Origin: Rana temporaria
Taxonomy: Eukaryota > Chordata > Amphibia > Anura > Ranidae
Reading direction: 5' to 3'
Assembly (NCBI RefSeq): GCF_905171775.1
Contig: NC_053489.1
Location: forward strand, 248,121,231 to 248,185,230
Length of the DNA stretch: 64,000 nucleotides
In this document: piece after piece, positions 21,928 to 33,104 of the stretch
Numbering within the stretch: position 1 is the stretch's first letter
How the letters are laid out: the number at the start of each line of letters is the position of its first letter
The notes under the pieces: generated by a model
The model's database searches: none
Seen by the model: only the letters and a program-made list of their open reading frames with translations
Told to the model about the DNA's origin: nothing
Program-made: the position numbers and the translations under genes

Positions 21928-22312
21928 TTAAAGTGTCTATAAACCCCCCTGAGACATTTTTGCATATAGGTAAGCCCATAATAAGGCTTACCTATATGTA
22001 CTGAAAATATCTCCTAAATGTGTGCCGTTTAGGTGATATTTACCTTGTAGTGCGCCAATGATATCATCGGCGCATGCGCATTGAAGAAACGGCCCTCCGT
22101 GTTGTTTCTTCATCAGCCTGTGCCGCCAGTCACAGGGTCGAAGTCCGAGTCCCTGGAAGGAAGAAGGACGAAGATAGATGCTTCTACCAGTGAGGACATT
22201 GCGGGGTTTGTTTGCAGGTAAGTGCCACATAATGGGCCAGTATGCAATGCATTTTACTTTGCAGGGGAATAAAGAGGAAGTAAAACCCATTAGGGCTTAC
22301 TTCCTCTTTAAC
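21928..22312. repeat. MITE-like element with TTTAAAG / CTTTAA ends
   Basis: Begins TTTAAAGTGTCTATAAACCC and ends GGGCTTACTTCCTCTTTAA. It contains a perfect short palindrome AGGTAAGCC..GGCTTACCT near 21968-21996 and GAAGAAAC / GTTTCTTC arms near 22083-22112. No coding potential. Confidence 0.5.
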
Positions 22313-22509
22313 AGAACTCCAATTCAGGTAAGATAAGTGAACTTGCTGGTTTTTCGATTCTACTTAAAATGTGTCATCTCTTTACCAACTGGAGAGTTTA
22401 CTCATCACTTTCTGTCCCTGTGAACTCCTCCTGCCAACTGGACAAGAAGTGAGGAAAAATCTCTTCATTGGCCAGCTTTTGACAGACTGGCTGCAGTAAA
22501 CAGGGGCCA

Positions 22510-22573
22510 AATGTCGGCCGGTTTCTATTGAACCGGCCGAGGCTGCCTAACATTCGAACTGTGTGTACTGGGC
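22510..22573. repeat. Harbinger-type MITE end fragment
   Basis: TCGGCCGGTTTC..GAACCGGCCGA palindrome followed by GAACTGTGTGTACTGGGCTT, resembling right ends of the Harbinger-type MITEs. Only the terminal part is present. Confidence 0.4.
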
Positions 22574-22674
22574 TTTAGTATAGAATATTCATAACAAAAA
22601 GGATTTGCTTGACCTAGAGGAAGCATGAAATCATTGTAGTAGGCACTGCTACTACAGGAATTGCTGATAGTTTC

Positions 22675-22955
22675 TGGCTTCTGTGTCAAGCAGCTGCCCT
22701 GCCGCAAAGTGATCAGAGGATGTTCCTTTCTTGGCATGGGCACCATTCAGAAAACACTTTGCATTTTCTCAAGAAATTCTCTGATTGGATGAAATGGAGA
22801 GGCAGGGAGGTGATGCCACGATCTCCTTCCTGTCCAATAAGAGAACTCTTTGCATTCATTGAGAAAATGCAAAGTGTTCTATGAATAGCACCCTTGCTGA
22901 CCAAGCAACCTCTTGTGTTTACAAAACAGCAGGGCAGTTGCTCGACACAGGACCC
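22675..22955. repeat. ~280-bp imperfect palindrome
   Basis: GTGTCAAGCAGCTGCCCTGC at the left pairs with GCAGGGCAGTTGCTCGACAC at the right. AACACTTTGCATTTTCTCAA pairs with TTGAGAAAATGCAAAGTGTT. Related sequence (TTTGTATTTTGAGAATGAAT) occurs near 5870. Foldback-type repeat. Confidence 0.75.
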
Positions 22956-23175
22956 TAGTGGTAATCATTGCACATAACACAGGTATTTATAATAGTTGTA
23001 TTTACAATACAAATAATGATTAATACATAATTGCCTCCATTGGTAATTTAGAAACATCTACCTGGAGTTCAGTTTTCATAACAGAGTTTTGTAATGTGGG
23101 CAGCCCATGAAAGAGACTTTAGGTGATGGCATAATAAAAAGGAATGCCTTGATTTGTAGCTTCACAAATTATAAT

Positions 23176-24114
23176 TTACTTTTTCAAATGCAAACCTTTC
23201 TCTAAATCCCTGAAAACTTGTTGGACCTGCTTATTCCTCAGGCTGTATATAAATGGATTGAGCACTGGTGTCAGGACACTGTTGAGAAGTGCTACAATTT
23301 TATTAAGGTCCGTAGAAGAACTTTCCACTGGACGTACATATATAAAGATGGCACTACCATAGGCTAATGAGACCACTGTGAAATGAGAAGTACAAGTGGA
23401 GAAAGCTTTGATTTTCCCACTGGCTGAGGGTATCATTAGGACAGTGATAAGAATATTACAGTAGGAAATCAAAGTAAGGATGAATGAGCCCAAAATTACA
23501 GCTGAAGCAAAACTGGTAAAAAACATATCAAACTGGCTTATATCTGAGCAACTGATCTCCACCACTGCTGAGCTGTCACAGAAAAAATGATTGATTTCAT
23601 ATGGTCCACAAAAAGACAGACCAAACAGTAGAACTGTGGGGTAGATAAAGGTAAGAAAGCCAAATATCCATGACACTAATACCAACCAAAGACAGACACA
23701 ACGAGAGATGATTGAATGATACCTCAGTGGGTGACAGATTGCCACATACCGGTCTACTGACATGACTGCCAAAAGATAGAATTCTATAGCTCCAAGAGAA
23801 ACATAAAAATAAAGTTGTAGAAAGCATCCAGGTAAAGAAATCTTTCTGTTACTGGAAGCCAAGATAGTGAGCAGTTTGGGCACTGTGGATGATATAAACC
23901 AAATGTCCAAGAAAGCCAAGCTGGTGATGAAAAAATACATGGGAATATGAAGACGTCTGTCGAGCCAGATGGCTGCAATTATTGACATGTTTCCAGTTAA
24001 TGATATAGAATAAAGTAGTAGAAAAAGTAAAAACACACCATTTTGTACCCAAGGGCTAAAGGTGAAGCCAACAAGTATGAATGTGGTTTGATTGTGAGAA
24101 ATCATTGCAATCAC
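23176..24114 (-). CDS. Olfactory receptor (class II, OR6-like), intact
   Basis: Single-exon seven-transmembrane G-protein coupled odorant receptor of 312 residues, the usual length. Visible hallmarks: N-glycosylation site NQT near residue 8; GN at 41-42 in TM1; LHIPMYFF at 55-62; Cys97 and Cys179 for the extracellular disulfide, with Cys169/Cys189; MSVDRYVAICHPLRY at 118-132; KAFSTCTSH at 236-244; and PVLNPFIYSLRN at 283-294. The TM3 wording (LGAIEFYLLAVMS) is typical of family 6-like receptors. The start is the first ATG; Met4 is a possible alternative. It lies alone among transposons; other genes of a cluster may lie beyond the window. The reading frame is open, so it is probably functional in the main olfactory epithelium (inference). 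Confidence 0.93.
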   Translation of the reverse strand: MIAMISHNQTTFILVGFTFSPWVQNGVFLLFLLLYSISLTGNMSIIAAIWLDRRLHIPMYFFITSLAFLDIWFISSTVPKLLTILASSNRKISLPGCFLQLYFYVSLGAIEFYLLAVMSVDRYVAICHPLRYHSIISRCVCLWLVLVSWIFGFLTFIYPTVLLFGLSFCGPYEINHFFCDSSAVVEISCSDISQFDMFFTSFASAVILGSFILTLISYCNILITVLMIPSASGKIKAFSTCTSHFTVVSLAYGSAIFIYVRPVESSSTDLNKIVALLNSVLTPVLNPFIYSLRNKQVQQVFRDLEKGLHLKK

Positions 24115-26190
24115 ATCTAGAGAATTCCTAAAAAAGTCTAAGTTCTACTATCTAGGGAAATAGATATGCTGCATATATAAAATATGTAGAAATCTGTATT
24201 TCTGAAAAAGAAAACAGGAAACCAGAAACAAAATCAAGTTCTTGATTTTTCTAAGTAAAAAATTAGTGCAACTTAATTTATTTTATTTATCTTAAATTCA
24301 ATAAGAAAAAACAAAAAAAATAGCATCACATATATGATAAAACAAACTAATATGTTTTACAAAAAGTGTTCCTGTGATCCAACGGGTGTTCAGTCTACTT
24401 TGTATTTTGGCATTAAATGCCACTATCTTACAAGGAACTTCATTCCTGTGTCACTGGTTGTTTCATGTAGATTTTGTCTGTGTAGATAAAGCCATGTCTG
24501 CTACACAAATTCGAGGCTGCCCAGAATTTTGCAATTCTTCCATCCACTAGCAAGGTAACTTTTTAAATGTACAACCAATAAATCTTTAAGAAATTGTAAA
24601 AGCACTGATTTCTTAATCATTCTGCCAGTTTCTTCAGCACCTCTGTAAATTTAGTGGATGTCTAAAAACTGATTGGCAGACAAAAACACACATTGCATTG
24701 CAGTATACCCCCTCTGTGCACATCACATTGAGAAAAAATATGTATGTAGAGTGGAGATATAGACATTATTTATTATCAACAACAGTATCATGAGAGAGGT
24801 TTTGCAGCAAGTACAGCCTCACAAAGATGAGCTGTGTCAAATTAGTTTGATACATGATGGCACCTGTCAGGTTTATCCCATCTCCAACCTGAGGTGTACA
24901 TATTTACTGCATGACCCACCATTGGAAATCCCAAGGGTAGCATGCTGAGCAACACATTTTCATATTGCTATGCAGCATAAGATTAACTGTCTGTTTACCC
25001 CACAGTTCTGTACTATACTTAGACTGGCAGGGAGTGGCTAAGTGGTGGAGACAGCAAGACCTTGCAAAAGCCCATGCGTGTCTTGGATTGCAGCTGGAAG
25101 CTGATGAACGCTGAACAATGGAGAATGCACAGCCAGAGGTAGAGAGATGGGGAATACTAACGTAAACTTCAACAGTATTCACTGCTGTGAGATATTTGTT
25201 CTGTATTCGCTACTGATGTGGTGCTGTCAGCACTACCTGCTACAGGAGTACAGAGTGGTGGTGTGGAGACCTGTAACTGGGGTCTTAGTCCCCTTTAGGG
25301 TTTCTCTGCCCTTTTCCCTGCCTACTCTTGGGCTTCTATTTGGGGGGATGGGAAGCTGTTAGAGGAGGAGGAGGATGGGAAGTTGCTTCACGTTTTGCAA
25401 CACTATGTAGAGGTTTTAGGCAAGCCTTCCTCTGCCTTAGTGGGTTCTCCTTTGATGGATAAAACAGGGAAAGCGAGTAGGCCTTAGGCCTGTAATTCAG
25501 GGAAATGAAGAGTATCTGCAGTTCACAGTTTGACTTTTGCACTGCATCATGAGCACCACAGCACACCTCCTGGAAAACCTAACAATAGTTAAAAGAGATG
25601 GAAAAACTGACCCAGTATATGTTTTGCAACCTTTAGTACGCTTTAGACATTCTTGCCACCATATATTTGGTCTGTAATTTTGGCAATATCTAATTGCATT
25701 TTATACAGTAAAAGTGTCTTTGTGATATGTTCGGTGAAGCTAGGTAGTACCCTATTACCAGCCAGGTGTTGTGGTAAGATAAATGCTGGACTGGTTGTGT
25801 GTTCACTGGATGTGAGGGCACAGCCAGTTGGGGTGTGTGAACATAAAAGCTGGTTTCAAGTCAGCGATGAGTAGTGGTTTAGTGAAGGAGGGTCAATCAG
25901 TGGCGGTGGCTGGGAAGGTTCCTCCAGGCCACCTAGGCCCCTATTTTACGGGCCTCAGGTTTGTGGACTAAGCCTGCAACTACTTGTAAAGGAGAGACCT
26001 CTCAAATGAATTGCAAGTGAGTGATTCCCAACTGGGCCTAAGATTGAGTGAAGTATAGAACCTGAAATCATCAAGAACCAGTGGAGGAACTAGCTTTAAA
26101 ACCCATAGAGGGCATCATTACAGACTGGATATGCTGCACATAGCCAGCAAGTAGAAGGGACTAGTCTCTTCACCAGGAAATAGGTATCTA
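24115..26190. other. Intergenic region upstream of the olfactory receptor
   Basis: AT-rich, with no conserved coding frame, clear repeat family or RNA gene recognised. It could hold the receptor's promoter and untranslated first exon (usual for olfactory receptors), but no specific signal is identifiable. Confidence 0.4.
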
Positions 26191-27484
26191 GGGCCAGATT
26201 CAGGTAGAAGTGCGGCGGCGTAACGTATCGTAGATACGTTACACCGCCACAAGTTTTCATCGCAAGTGCCTGATTCACAGAGCACTTGCATGCTCCGTTT
26301 CGAAATTCCCGCCGTGCTTTGCGCGAAGTGACGTCATTTTTTCGAACGGCGACGTGCGTAGCGTACTTCCGTATTCCCGGACGTCTTACGCAAACGACGT
26401 GAATTTTTAAATTTCGACGCAGGCACCCAAAACGACGACTAACTTTGCGACGGGAAAACTAGACTAGCGGCGACGTAGCGAACGCGAAAAACCGTTGTGG
26501 ATCGCCGTAACTCCTAATTTGCATACCCGACGCTGGTTTACGACGCAAACTCCCCCCAGCGGCGGCCGCGGTACTGCATCCTAAGATCCGACAGTGTAAA
26601 ACAATTACACCTGTCGGATCTTAGGGATATCTATGCGTAACTGATTCTATGAATCAGTCGCATAGGTACTCTGAGAGATACGACGGAGTATCTGAGATAC
26701 TCCGTCGTATCTCGGCTGTGAATCTGGCCCTTGGGGAGATAGTGCGGCGGCGTAACGATACGTTACGCCGCCGCACTTCTACCTGAATCTGGCCCTTAGG
26801 GCCAGATTCACAAAAGGGATACAACGGCGTTTCTCCTGATACGCCGTCGTATCCCTGTTTCTATCTATGCGACTGATTCATAGAATCAGTTACGCATAGA
26901 TAGCCATAAAATCCGACAGGTGTAATTGTTTTACACTGTCGGATCTTAAGATGCAATACCGCGGCCGCCGCTGGGGGGAGTTTGCGTCGTAAACCAGCGT
27001 CACATATGCAAATTAGGAGTTACGGCGATTCCCGACGGTTTTTCGCGTTCGCTACGTCGCCGCTAGTCTAGTTTCCCGTCGCAAAGTTAGTCGTTTTTTT
27101 TTGGTGCCTTAACATTACACAGCAATCGTATTGCTGTATAAAGTATGGCCGTCGTTCCCACGTCGAAATTTAAAAAATAACATCGTTTGCGTAAGCCGTC
27201 CGGGAATACAGAATTACGCTACGCGCGTCGCCGTTCGGAAAAATGACATCACGGCGAGCAAACCAGGAGTTCGGAAACGGAGCATGCGCGGTAGGTCCGG
27301 CGCGGGAGCGCGTCTAATTTAAATGGCACACGCCCATTTGAATTGGCCCGCCTTGCACCGGAGGCCGCCGGCGTAGGTTTTCATCGCAAGTGCTTGGTGA
27401 ATCAGGCACTTGCGATGAAAAATTGCGGCGGTGTAACGTATCTACGATACGTTACGCCGCCGCTCTTCTATGTGAATCTGGCCC
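26191..27484. mobile_element. Two GGGCCAGATTC-type MITEs head to head, forming a 1.3-kb palindrome
   Basis: Unit 1 spans 26191-26730 plus an extra end fragment 26731-26795; unit 2 spans 26799-27484. TTA lies at the junction (26796-26798) and after unit 2 (27485-27487), consistent with a 3-bp target duplication for unit 2; CTA precedes unit 1. Ends read GGGCCAGATTCAGGTAGAAG and CTTCTATGTGAATCTGGCCC. Interior blocks (GACGCAAACTCCCCCCAGCG, ACTAGACTAGCGGCGACGTA) recur in inverse orientation in the other half. No coding capacity. Confidence 0.8.
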
Positions 27485-27816
27485 TTAGTTCCTTGAAGTA
27501 AGTTAGCTTTTCAATCTTGTTACAAGAGAAAGACATGATTAGGGGGAAAAAAACAGGCATTATGAAAACAAGCTGAGGTGGGTACTTGAGAAAGACAATT
27601 AATGTTTTCAGCTTTAGATTAGATCTAAAGATCTGGGAAGGTCTGAAACCACCATAAATTCCCATGGTAACTAAAGTAAGATTGTGGTTTCTTTTAGACC
27701 TCAGTCATTTTAACATTTTCCAGCACTTTTTTTTTTAGATCGGAAACACCAAAAACAGTTTGGGAAATGTTTGTGGAGTGGAGTGGTCTTTATTTCTGAC
27801 AACATGGAAGTTTACT

Positions 27817-28537
27817 GGGGCAGATTCACAGAGCAAGTACGCCGGCGTATCTACTGATACGCCGGCGTACTTTCAAATTACCTGCGTCGTATCTTTAGTT
27901 TGAATCCTCAAACCAAGATACGACGGCATCTGGGTAAGATCCGACAGGCGTACGGCTTCGTACGCCTTCGGATCACAGATGCAATACTTCGGCGTCCGCT
28001 GGGTGGAGTTCGCGTCGTTTTTCGTGTCAGGTATGCAAATGAGCTTTTTCCGACGATCCACGAACGTACGCGCGGTCGTCGCATTCTCTTACGTCGTCTG
28101 TAGTCGGCTTTTTCCGGCGTATAGTTAAAGCTGCTATTTTGTGGCGTATAGATAGACCTGCAATGTTAAAGTATGGCCGTCATTCCCGCGTCGAAATTTT
28201 AATATTTTTTTTTTGCGTAAGTCGTCCGTGAATAGGGATGGACATAAGTCACGTCTAAGTTAAAAAAAATGACGTTGTTGCGAAGTCATTTAGCGCAATG
28301 CACGCCGGGAAATTTAGGAATGACGCATGCGCATTTCATTTGGCGCGGTGACGCGCTTCATTTAAATGAAACCCGCCCCCAACCCGCCCAATTTCAAATA
28401 CGCCGCCAGAAATACACTACGCCGCCGTAACTTACGGCGCAAATTCTTCCTGGATTCGAATTTAAGCCGGGTAAGATACGGCGGCGTAGCGTATCTCTGA
28501 TACGCTGCGCCTGTCCAATTGTATGTGAATCTGCCCC
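27817..28537. mobile_element. GGGGCAGATTC-type MITE with ACT target duplication
   Basis: Ends GGGGCAGATTCACAGAGCAA and TTGTATGTGAATCTGCCCC, flanked on both sides by ACT (27814-27816, 28538-28540). The interior contains TACGCCGGCGTA-type palindromes and ATGCAAATGAGC. Confidence 0.85.
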
Positions 28538-28833
28538 ACTGAGTTTAAGAACTAATTGGAACTCTAAAAATGAATTAGGTAAAAAAAATAAAAATCTAAT
28601 AAAACAAAATGTACTGAGCCTTGAGAACTAATTAGAAGCAGAAAATAAAGTTGATATGATCACAATATTACTCAGAGACAAAACGTGACAACTGAATATT
28701 TCACAGCAGAGTCTATGCTTCCTAACCTTGGAAAACACCCAGCACAAATTTAAAAAAAAACATAGAAACTGTACACCAATAAAATGATTGTTCACAGAAC
28801 TTCTGCCTTCATGTCCTTCCTTTATATACTATT

Positions 28834-29537
28834 AGCTGGTTTCAGGTAGGGCGGCTCACTTTTGAGGAGGCGTAGTGTATCGCATATACGCTACGCCGCC
28901 GTAAGTCAGAGAGGCAAGTGCTGTATTCACAAAGCACTTGCCTCCTAAGTTACGGCGGCGTAGCGTAAATGGTCCGGCGTAAGCGCGCCTAATTCAAATG
29001 AGGATGAGGGGGGCGTGTTTTATGTAAATTACTCGTGACCTGACGTGATTGACGTTTTTACGAACGGCGCATGCGCCGTCCGTGGAAATATCCCAGTGTG
29101 CATTGCTCCAAAGTACGCAGTTCCGACGTGAACATAAATTTCGTCCAGCCCGATTTGCGTACGACTTACACAAACGACGTGAAAAGATAGGTCTGTTCCG
29201 ACGTCCATACCTTGCATGGGCTGCGCCACCTAGGGAGCAGCTTTATCTTTACGCAGGCGTATCTCTAACGTAAATGGCGTAACTAATTGCGACGGGCGCA
29301 CGTACGTTTCTGAATCGGCGTATCTAGTCATTTGCATATTCTACGCCAAACTCAACGGACGCGCCACCTAGCGGCCAGTGTAAATATGCACCCTAAGATA
29401 CGACGGCGTAGGAGACTTACACCGCTTGTATCTTAGCCTAATTTAAGCGTATCTGGTCTCCAGAATACGCTTAAATTTGCAACGGCTTAGATTCAGAGTT
29501 ACGACGGCGCCGGCGTAAACCTATCTGAATCCACCTA
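28834..29537. mobile_element. Diverged MITE of the GGGCCAGATTC family
   Basis: Degenerate ends (GCTGGTTTCAGGTAGGGCGG; CTATCTGAATCCACCTA at the right). The interior is closely similar to the element at 12068-12826 (GGGGGGCGTGTTTTATGTAA, ATATCCCAGTGTGCATTGCT). Confidence 0.65.
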
Positions 29538-29846
29538 TATTTGATTTCAGGTTCTGGCAGAAATCTTTAATTACATCTTAAGGTTTATATCTATATAATA
29601 AAATCTAAACATACTGTAAACATGTTCTAGGGATCAGCTAGCTAAAGTAAAAGTGGCATATAAGGCACTATCAGCTGACTGTTTTTATTTTTTTCAGTAC
29701 TGCACTCAATATTTCAATACTGCAGTTCAATCTCCCCCGCTCAAAATCCTATACCGCTTTCCAAAATTTAGTATTTGCATATGGCTAAGCTATAAATGAC
29801 TTGTATTGTGCTCCTTCTAGAATTTTAAAGGAAAATTAGGGTTTAA

Positions 29847-30844
29847 CCACTTACCCCCCGGACCATATTGCTGCCCAAAGACCAGAGTACTTTTTGCGAT
29901 TCGGGACTGCGTCGCTTTAACAGACAATTGCGCGGTCGTGCGACGTGGCTCCCAAACAAAATTGGCGTCCTTTTTTTCCCACAAATAGAGCTTTCTTTTG
30001 GTGGTATTTGATCACCTCTGCGGTTTTTATTTTTTGCGCTATAAACAAAAATAGAACAACAATTTTGAAAAAAATGAATATTTTTTACTTTTTGCTGTAA
30101 TAAATATCCCCCAAAAATATATAAAAAAACTTTTTTTTTCCTCAGTTTAGGCCGATACGTATTCTTCTACATATTTTTCGTAAAAAAAAATCGCAATAAG
30201 CGTTTATTGATTGGTTTGCGCAAAAGTTATAGCGTTTACAAAATAGGGGGTATTTTTATGGCATTTTTATTAATATTTTTTTTACTAGTAATGGCGGCGA
30301 TCAGCGATTTTTTTTTTCGGTATTGCGACATTATGGCGGACACTTCGGACATTTTTGACACATTTTTGGGACCATTGGCATTTTTATAGCGATCAGTGCT
30401 ATAAAAATGCATTAGATTACTATAAAAATGCCACTGGCAGTGAAGGGGTTAACACTAGGGGGCGGGGAAGGGGTTAAGTATGCCTGGGTGTGTTCTTACT
30501 GTGGGGGGGGGGGTGGCCTCACTAGGGGAAACACTGATCCTCGGTTCATACAGTGTATGAACCGAAGAAAAGCATTTCCCCTGCTGACAGGAACGAGAGC
30601 TGTGTGTTTACACACACAGCTCCCGTTCCCCGCTCTGTACCGAGCGATCGCGTGTGCCCGGCGGCGATCGCGCCCGCCGGGCACACGCACGGGAGTCGGG
30701 GGCGAGCGGGGGGCGCGTGCGCGCGCCTCCGGCGGTGCGCGTGCGCCCCTAGTGGCGGCTAAAAGGTAGGACGTCATAATACGTGATCTCGCCTAGGAGA
30801 GCCACCTTGTGGACGTATTATGACGGTGCGGCGACGGCAAGTGG
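29847..30844. mobile_element. TTAA-target non-autonomous element, copy 2
   Basis: Flanked by TTAA at 29843-29846 and 30845-30848; ends CCACTTACCCCCCGG and GCGGCGACGGCAAGTGG. Same internal blocks as 20920-21850. GC-rich near 30640-30760, where chance reading frames arise. No transposase gene. Confidence 0.85.
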
Positions 30845-30897
30845 TTAAGATATGGTCAAATTAATTGATTAAATTGCAATATATACATGGTGTCTCA

Positions 30898-31602
30898 GGG
30901 CCAGATTCACGTACAATTGCGCCTTTGGATACTTAAGCCATTTAAGTTACACCGCCGTAAGTTTTCAGGTTTAGTGCTCGATCCACAAAGCACTTACCTG
31001 GAAACTTGCGGCGGTGTATCGTAAATGCGTCTGGCGCAAGGCGGGCCAAATCAAATGGGCGGCTAACATTTAAATTAGGCGCACGCCCGCGCCGGACCTA
31101 CTGCACATGCTCCCGCCGTGCTTTGCGCGAAGTAATGTCATTTTTTCGAACGGCGACGCGCGTAGCGTACTTCCGTATTCCCGGACGGCTTATGCAAACG
31201 ACGTTAAATTTTGAATTTCGACGCGGGAACGACAGCCATACTTTAGACAGCAATACGCTTGCTGACTAAAGTTAGAGCACCAAAAAAAATGACTAACTTT
31301 GCGACGGGAAACTAGACTAGCGGCGACGTAGTGAACGCGAAAATGCGTTGTGGATCCGCCGTAACTCCTAATTTGCATACCCGACGCTGGTTTACGACGC
31401 AAACTCACCCCAGCGGCGGCCGCAGTACTGCATCCTAAGATCCGACAGTGTAAAACAATTACACCTTACGCATAGGGATATCTATGCGTAACTGATTCTA
31501 TGAATCAGTCGCATAGATAGAAACAGAGATACGACGGCGTATCAAGAGATACGCCGGCGTATCAGGAGATACGCCGTCGTATCTCTTTTGTGAATCTGGC
31601 CC
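30898..31602. mobile_element. GGGCCAGATTC-type MITE with TCA target duplication
   Basis: Ends GGGCCAGATTCACGTAC and TTTTGTGAATCTGGCCC, flanked by TCA (30895-30897, 31603-31605). Interior blocks match the halves of 26191-27484; it closes with three successive ~20-bp palindromes (GAGATACGCCGGCGTATC type). Confidence 0.88.
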
Positions 31603-31605
31603 TCA

Positions 31606-33045
31606 GACACTACATCACGTACAATGGACTAACTACATGAGTATCCTGTTAATATGGTGTTCCTAATGCTTTCACTTGCTTTGTGCTATACATATACAAT
31701 TATATGTAAATATACTGTATAAACAATATGCTTGTTACATATACATTTATGTTGTTAGAATTTAAGTGAACAATAATATAATAATTATTAGAATAGTAAG
31801 AGCTGTCTCTATACATTTCTATTAATTGATTATTGCCATATATTGGTGATGATTCACTAAGGAATAGAAGTTTTTAACCTAGCAAGGTTAACATTAACTT
31901 TGTAAATGTGTACAAAAAGAATGCTAGCTTTAAAAATATATGTAAAGTGAACATTTAGTAATAAGGGTAAATCTGTTCCAACTTTAAATAAACAACGTGT
32001 GTGTTCAGAGCGAACCCAATTTCACCTTATTCACCAACACTCACTTTGCAAAGTTTATTTTATTTACGTATTTATCTTATTTATTGAACAGCCACTACTT
32101 CTTTAGTAAATCAATCCCACTATTTAGCTGCTGCACTCTAAATGTAATACCATTTCCATCCTATTACTTAAGTAATTGACTTTCTCTTAGATCTGACATT
32201 TGTATTTTTGGTACTTATTTAATATGCAAAAACATACAAAATAATAAAGAAAAGCAAATTTTTTGCCACAAGAAGAAGAGTATAAATAAAGCTTTATCTA
32301 TAAAAGGGTCACAAATAAACATTTTAACCTTGGAGATTATATGAATTTAAAACATAATGTAATACCTAATGTTCTGAACATAGACAATTTATTCTGTATT
32401 GTTTTGACCTAACCGCTTTTCTCCAACCTTGACCATTGTTATGTCAGTTAATTTTATCTTGAGTCATGTATACATCACACATATTAATCACTACATTAAA
32501 GCTTCAGTTTTCCTGAAACTTGATTAAATGTTTGAAACTTGGATTAAAAATACCAAAGCCTGTCCGCTCTGGTTAGAAATGGCAAAGTGACCATAATTTT
32601 ATACTTACAGACTTTAATGCACCCCCCTCCCCTGGCCTTGAAACTGGCTTATATTTAATAAAAAGTCCCTTGATACTTTTCTAGTGTGTCTGTGTATGAT
32701 TGTTCTCACAGGAGCTCTAGCTCAAATAGCTCATGGGAACAACCACAGCTATGTTTTCTTTAAACAATGATTATGTTTCCATTGAAAATATTGTATTATG
32801 GTAACTACTATGCTTTATTTCTTAAAGTTGGATGATAAAACAGTAAATTAAAAAGTACACAAAAAGAAAGAAAAAAAAAACAACAAGACCAAGGTTTGCC
32901 AGGGTTAATGTTAGAATCAAGGTTGTGGTCAAAGGTCACGGCCAGTATATTTTGATTAGAATTTAAAAAAAGTTTTTTAAATTAGTATCAGTGTCAGTGT
33001 GTTTTAGAGTATAAAAAAAATGCAAAGTGCACACATATTTACATA
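31606..33045. other. AT-rich intergenic sequence
   Basis: No gene, RNA or repeat family recognised. The hAT element that follows may begin within 32880-33045, but no terminal repeat was identified. Confidence 0.4.
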
Positions 33046-33104
33046 TTATTTATCGTAAATCAGCGGGAACGCCCCCGGCGCCATTTTTAAATTGAAAAAA
33101 AGAT

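Noticed and set aside
30428..30777. GC-rich overlapping frames on both strands
   Set aside because: They lie in the GC-rich end of a TTAA-target element whose other copies do not preserve them.
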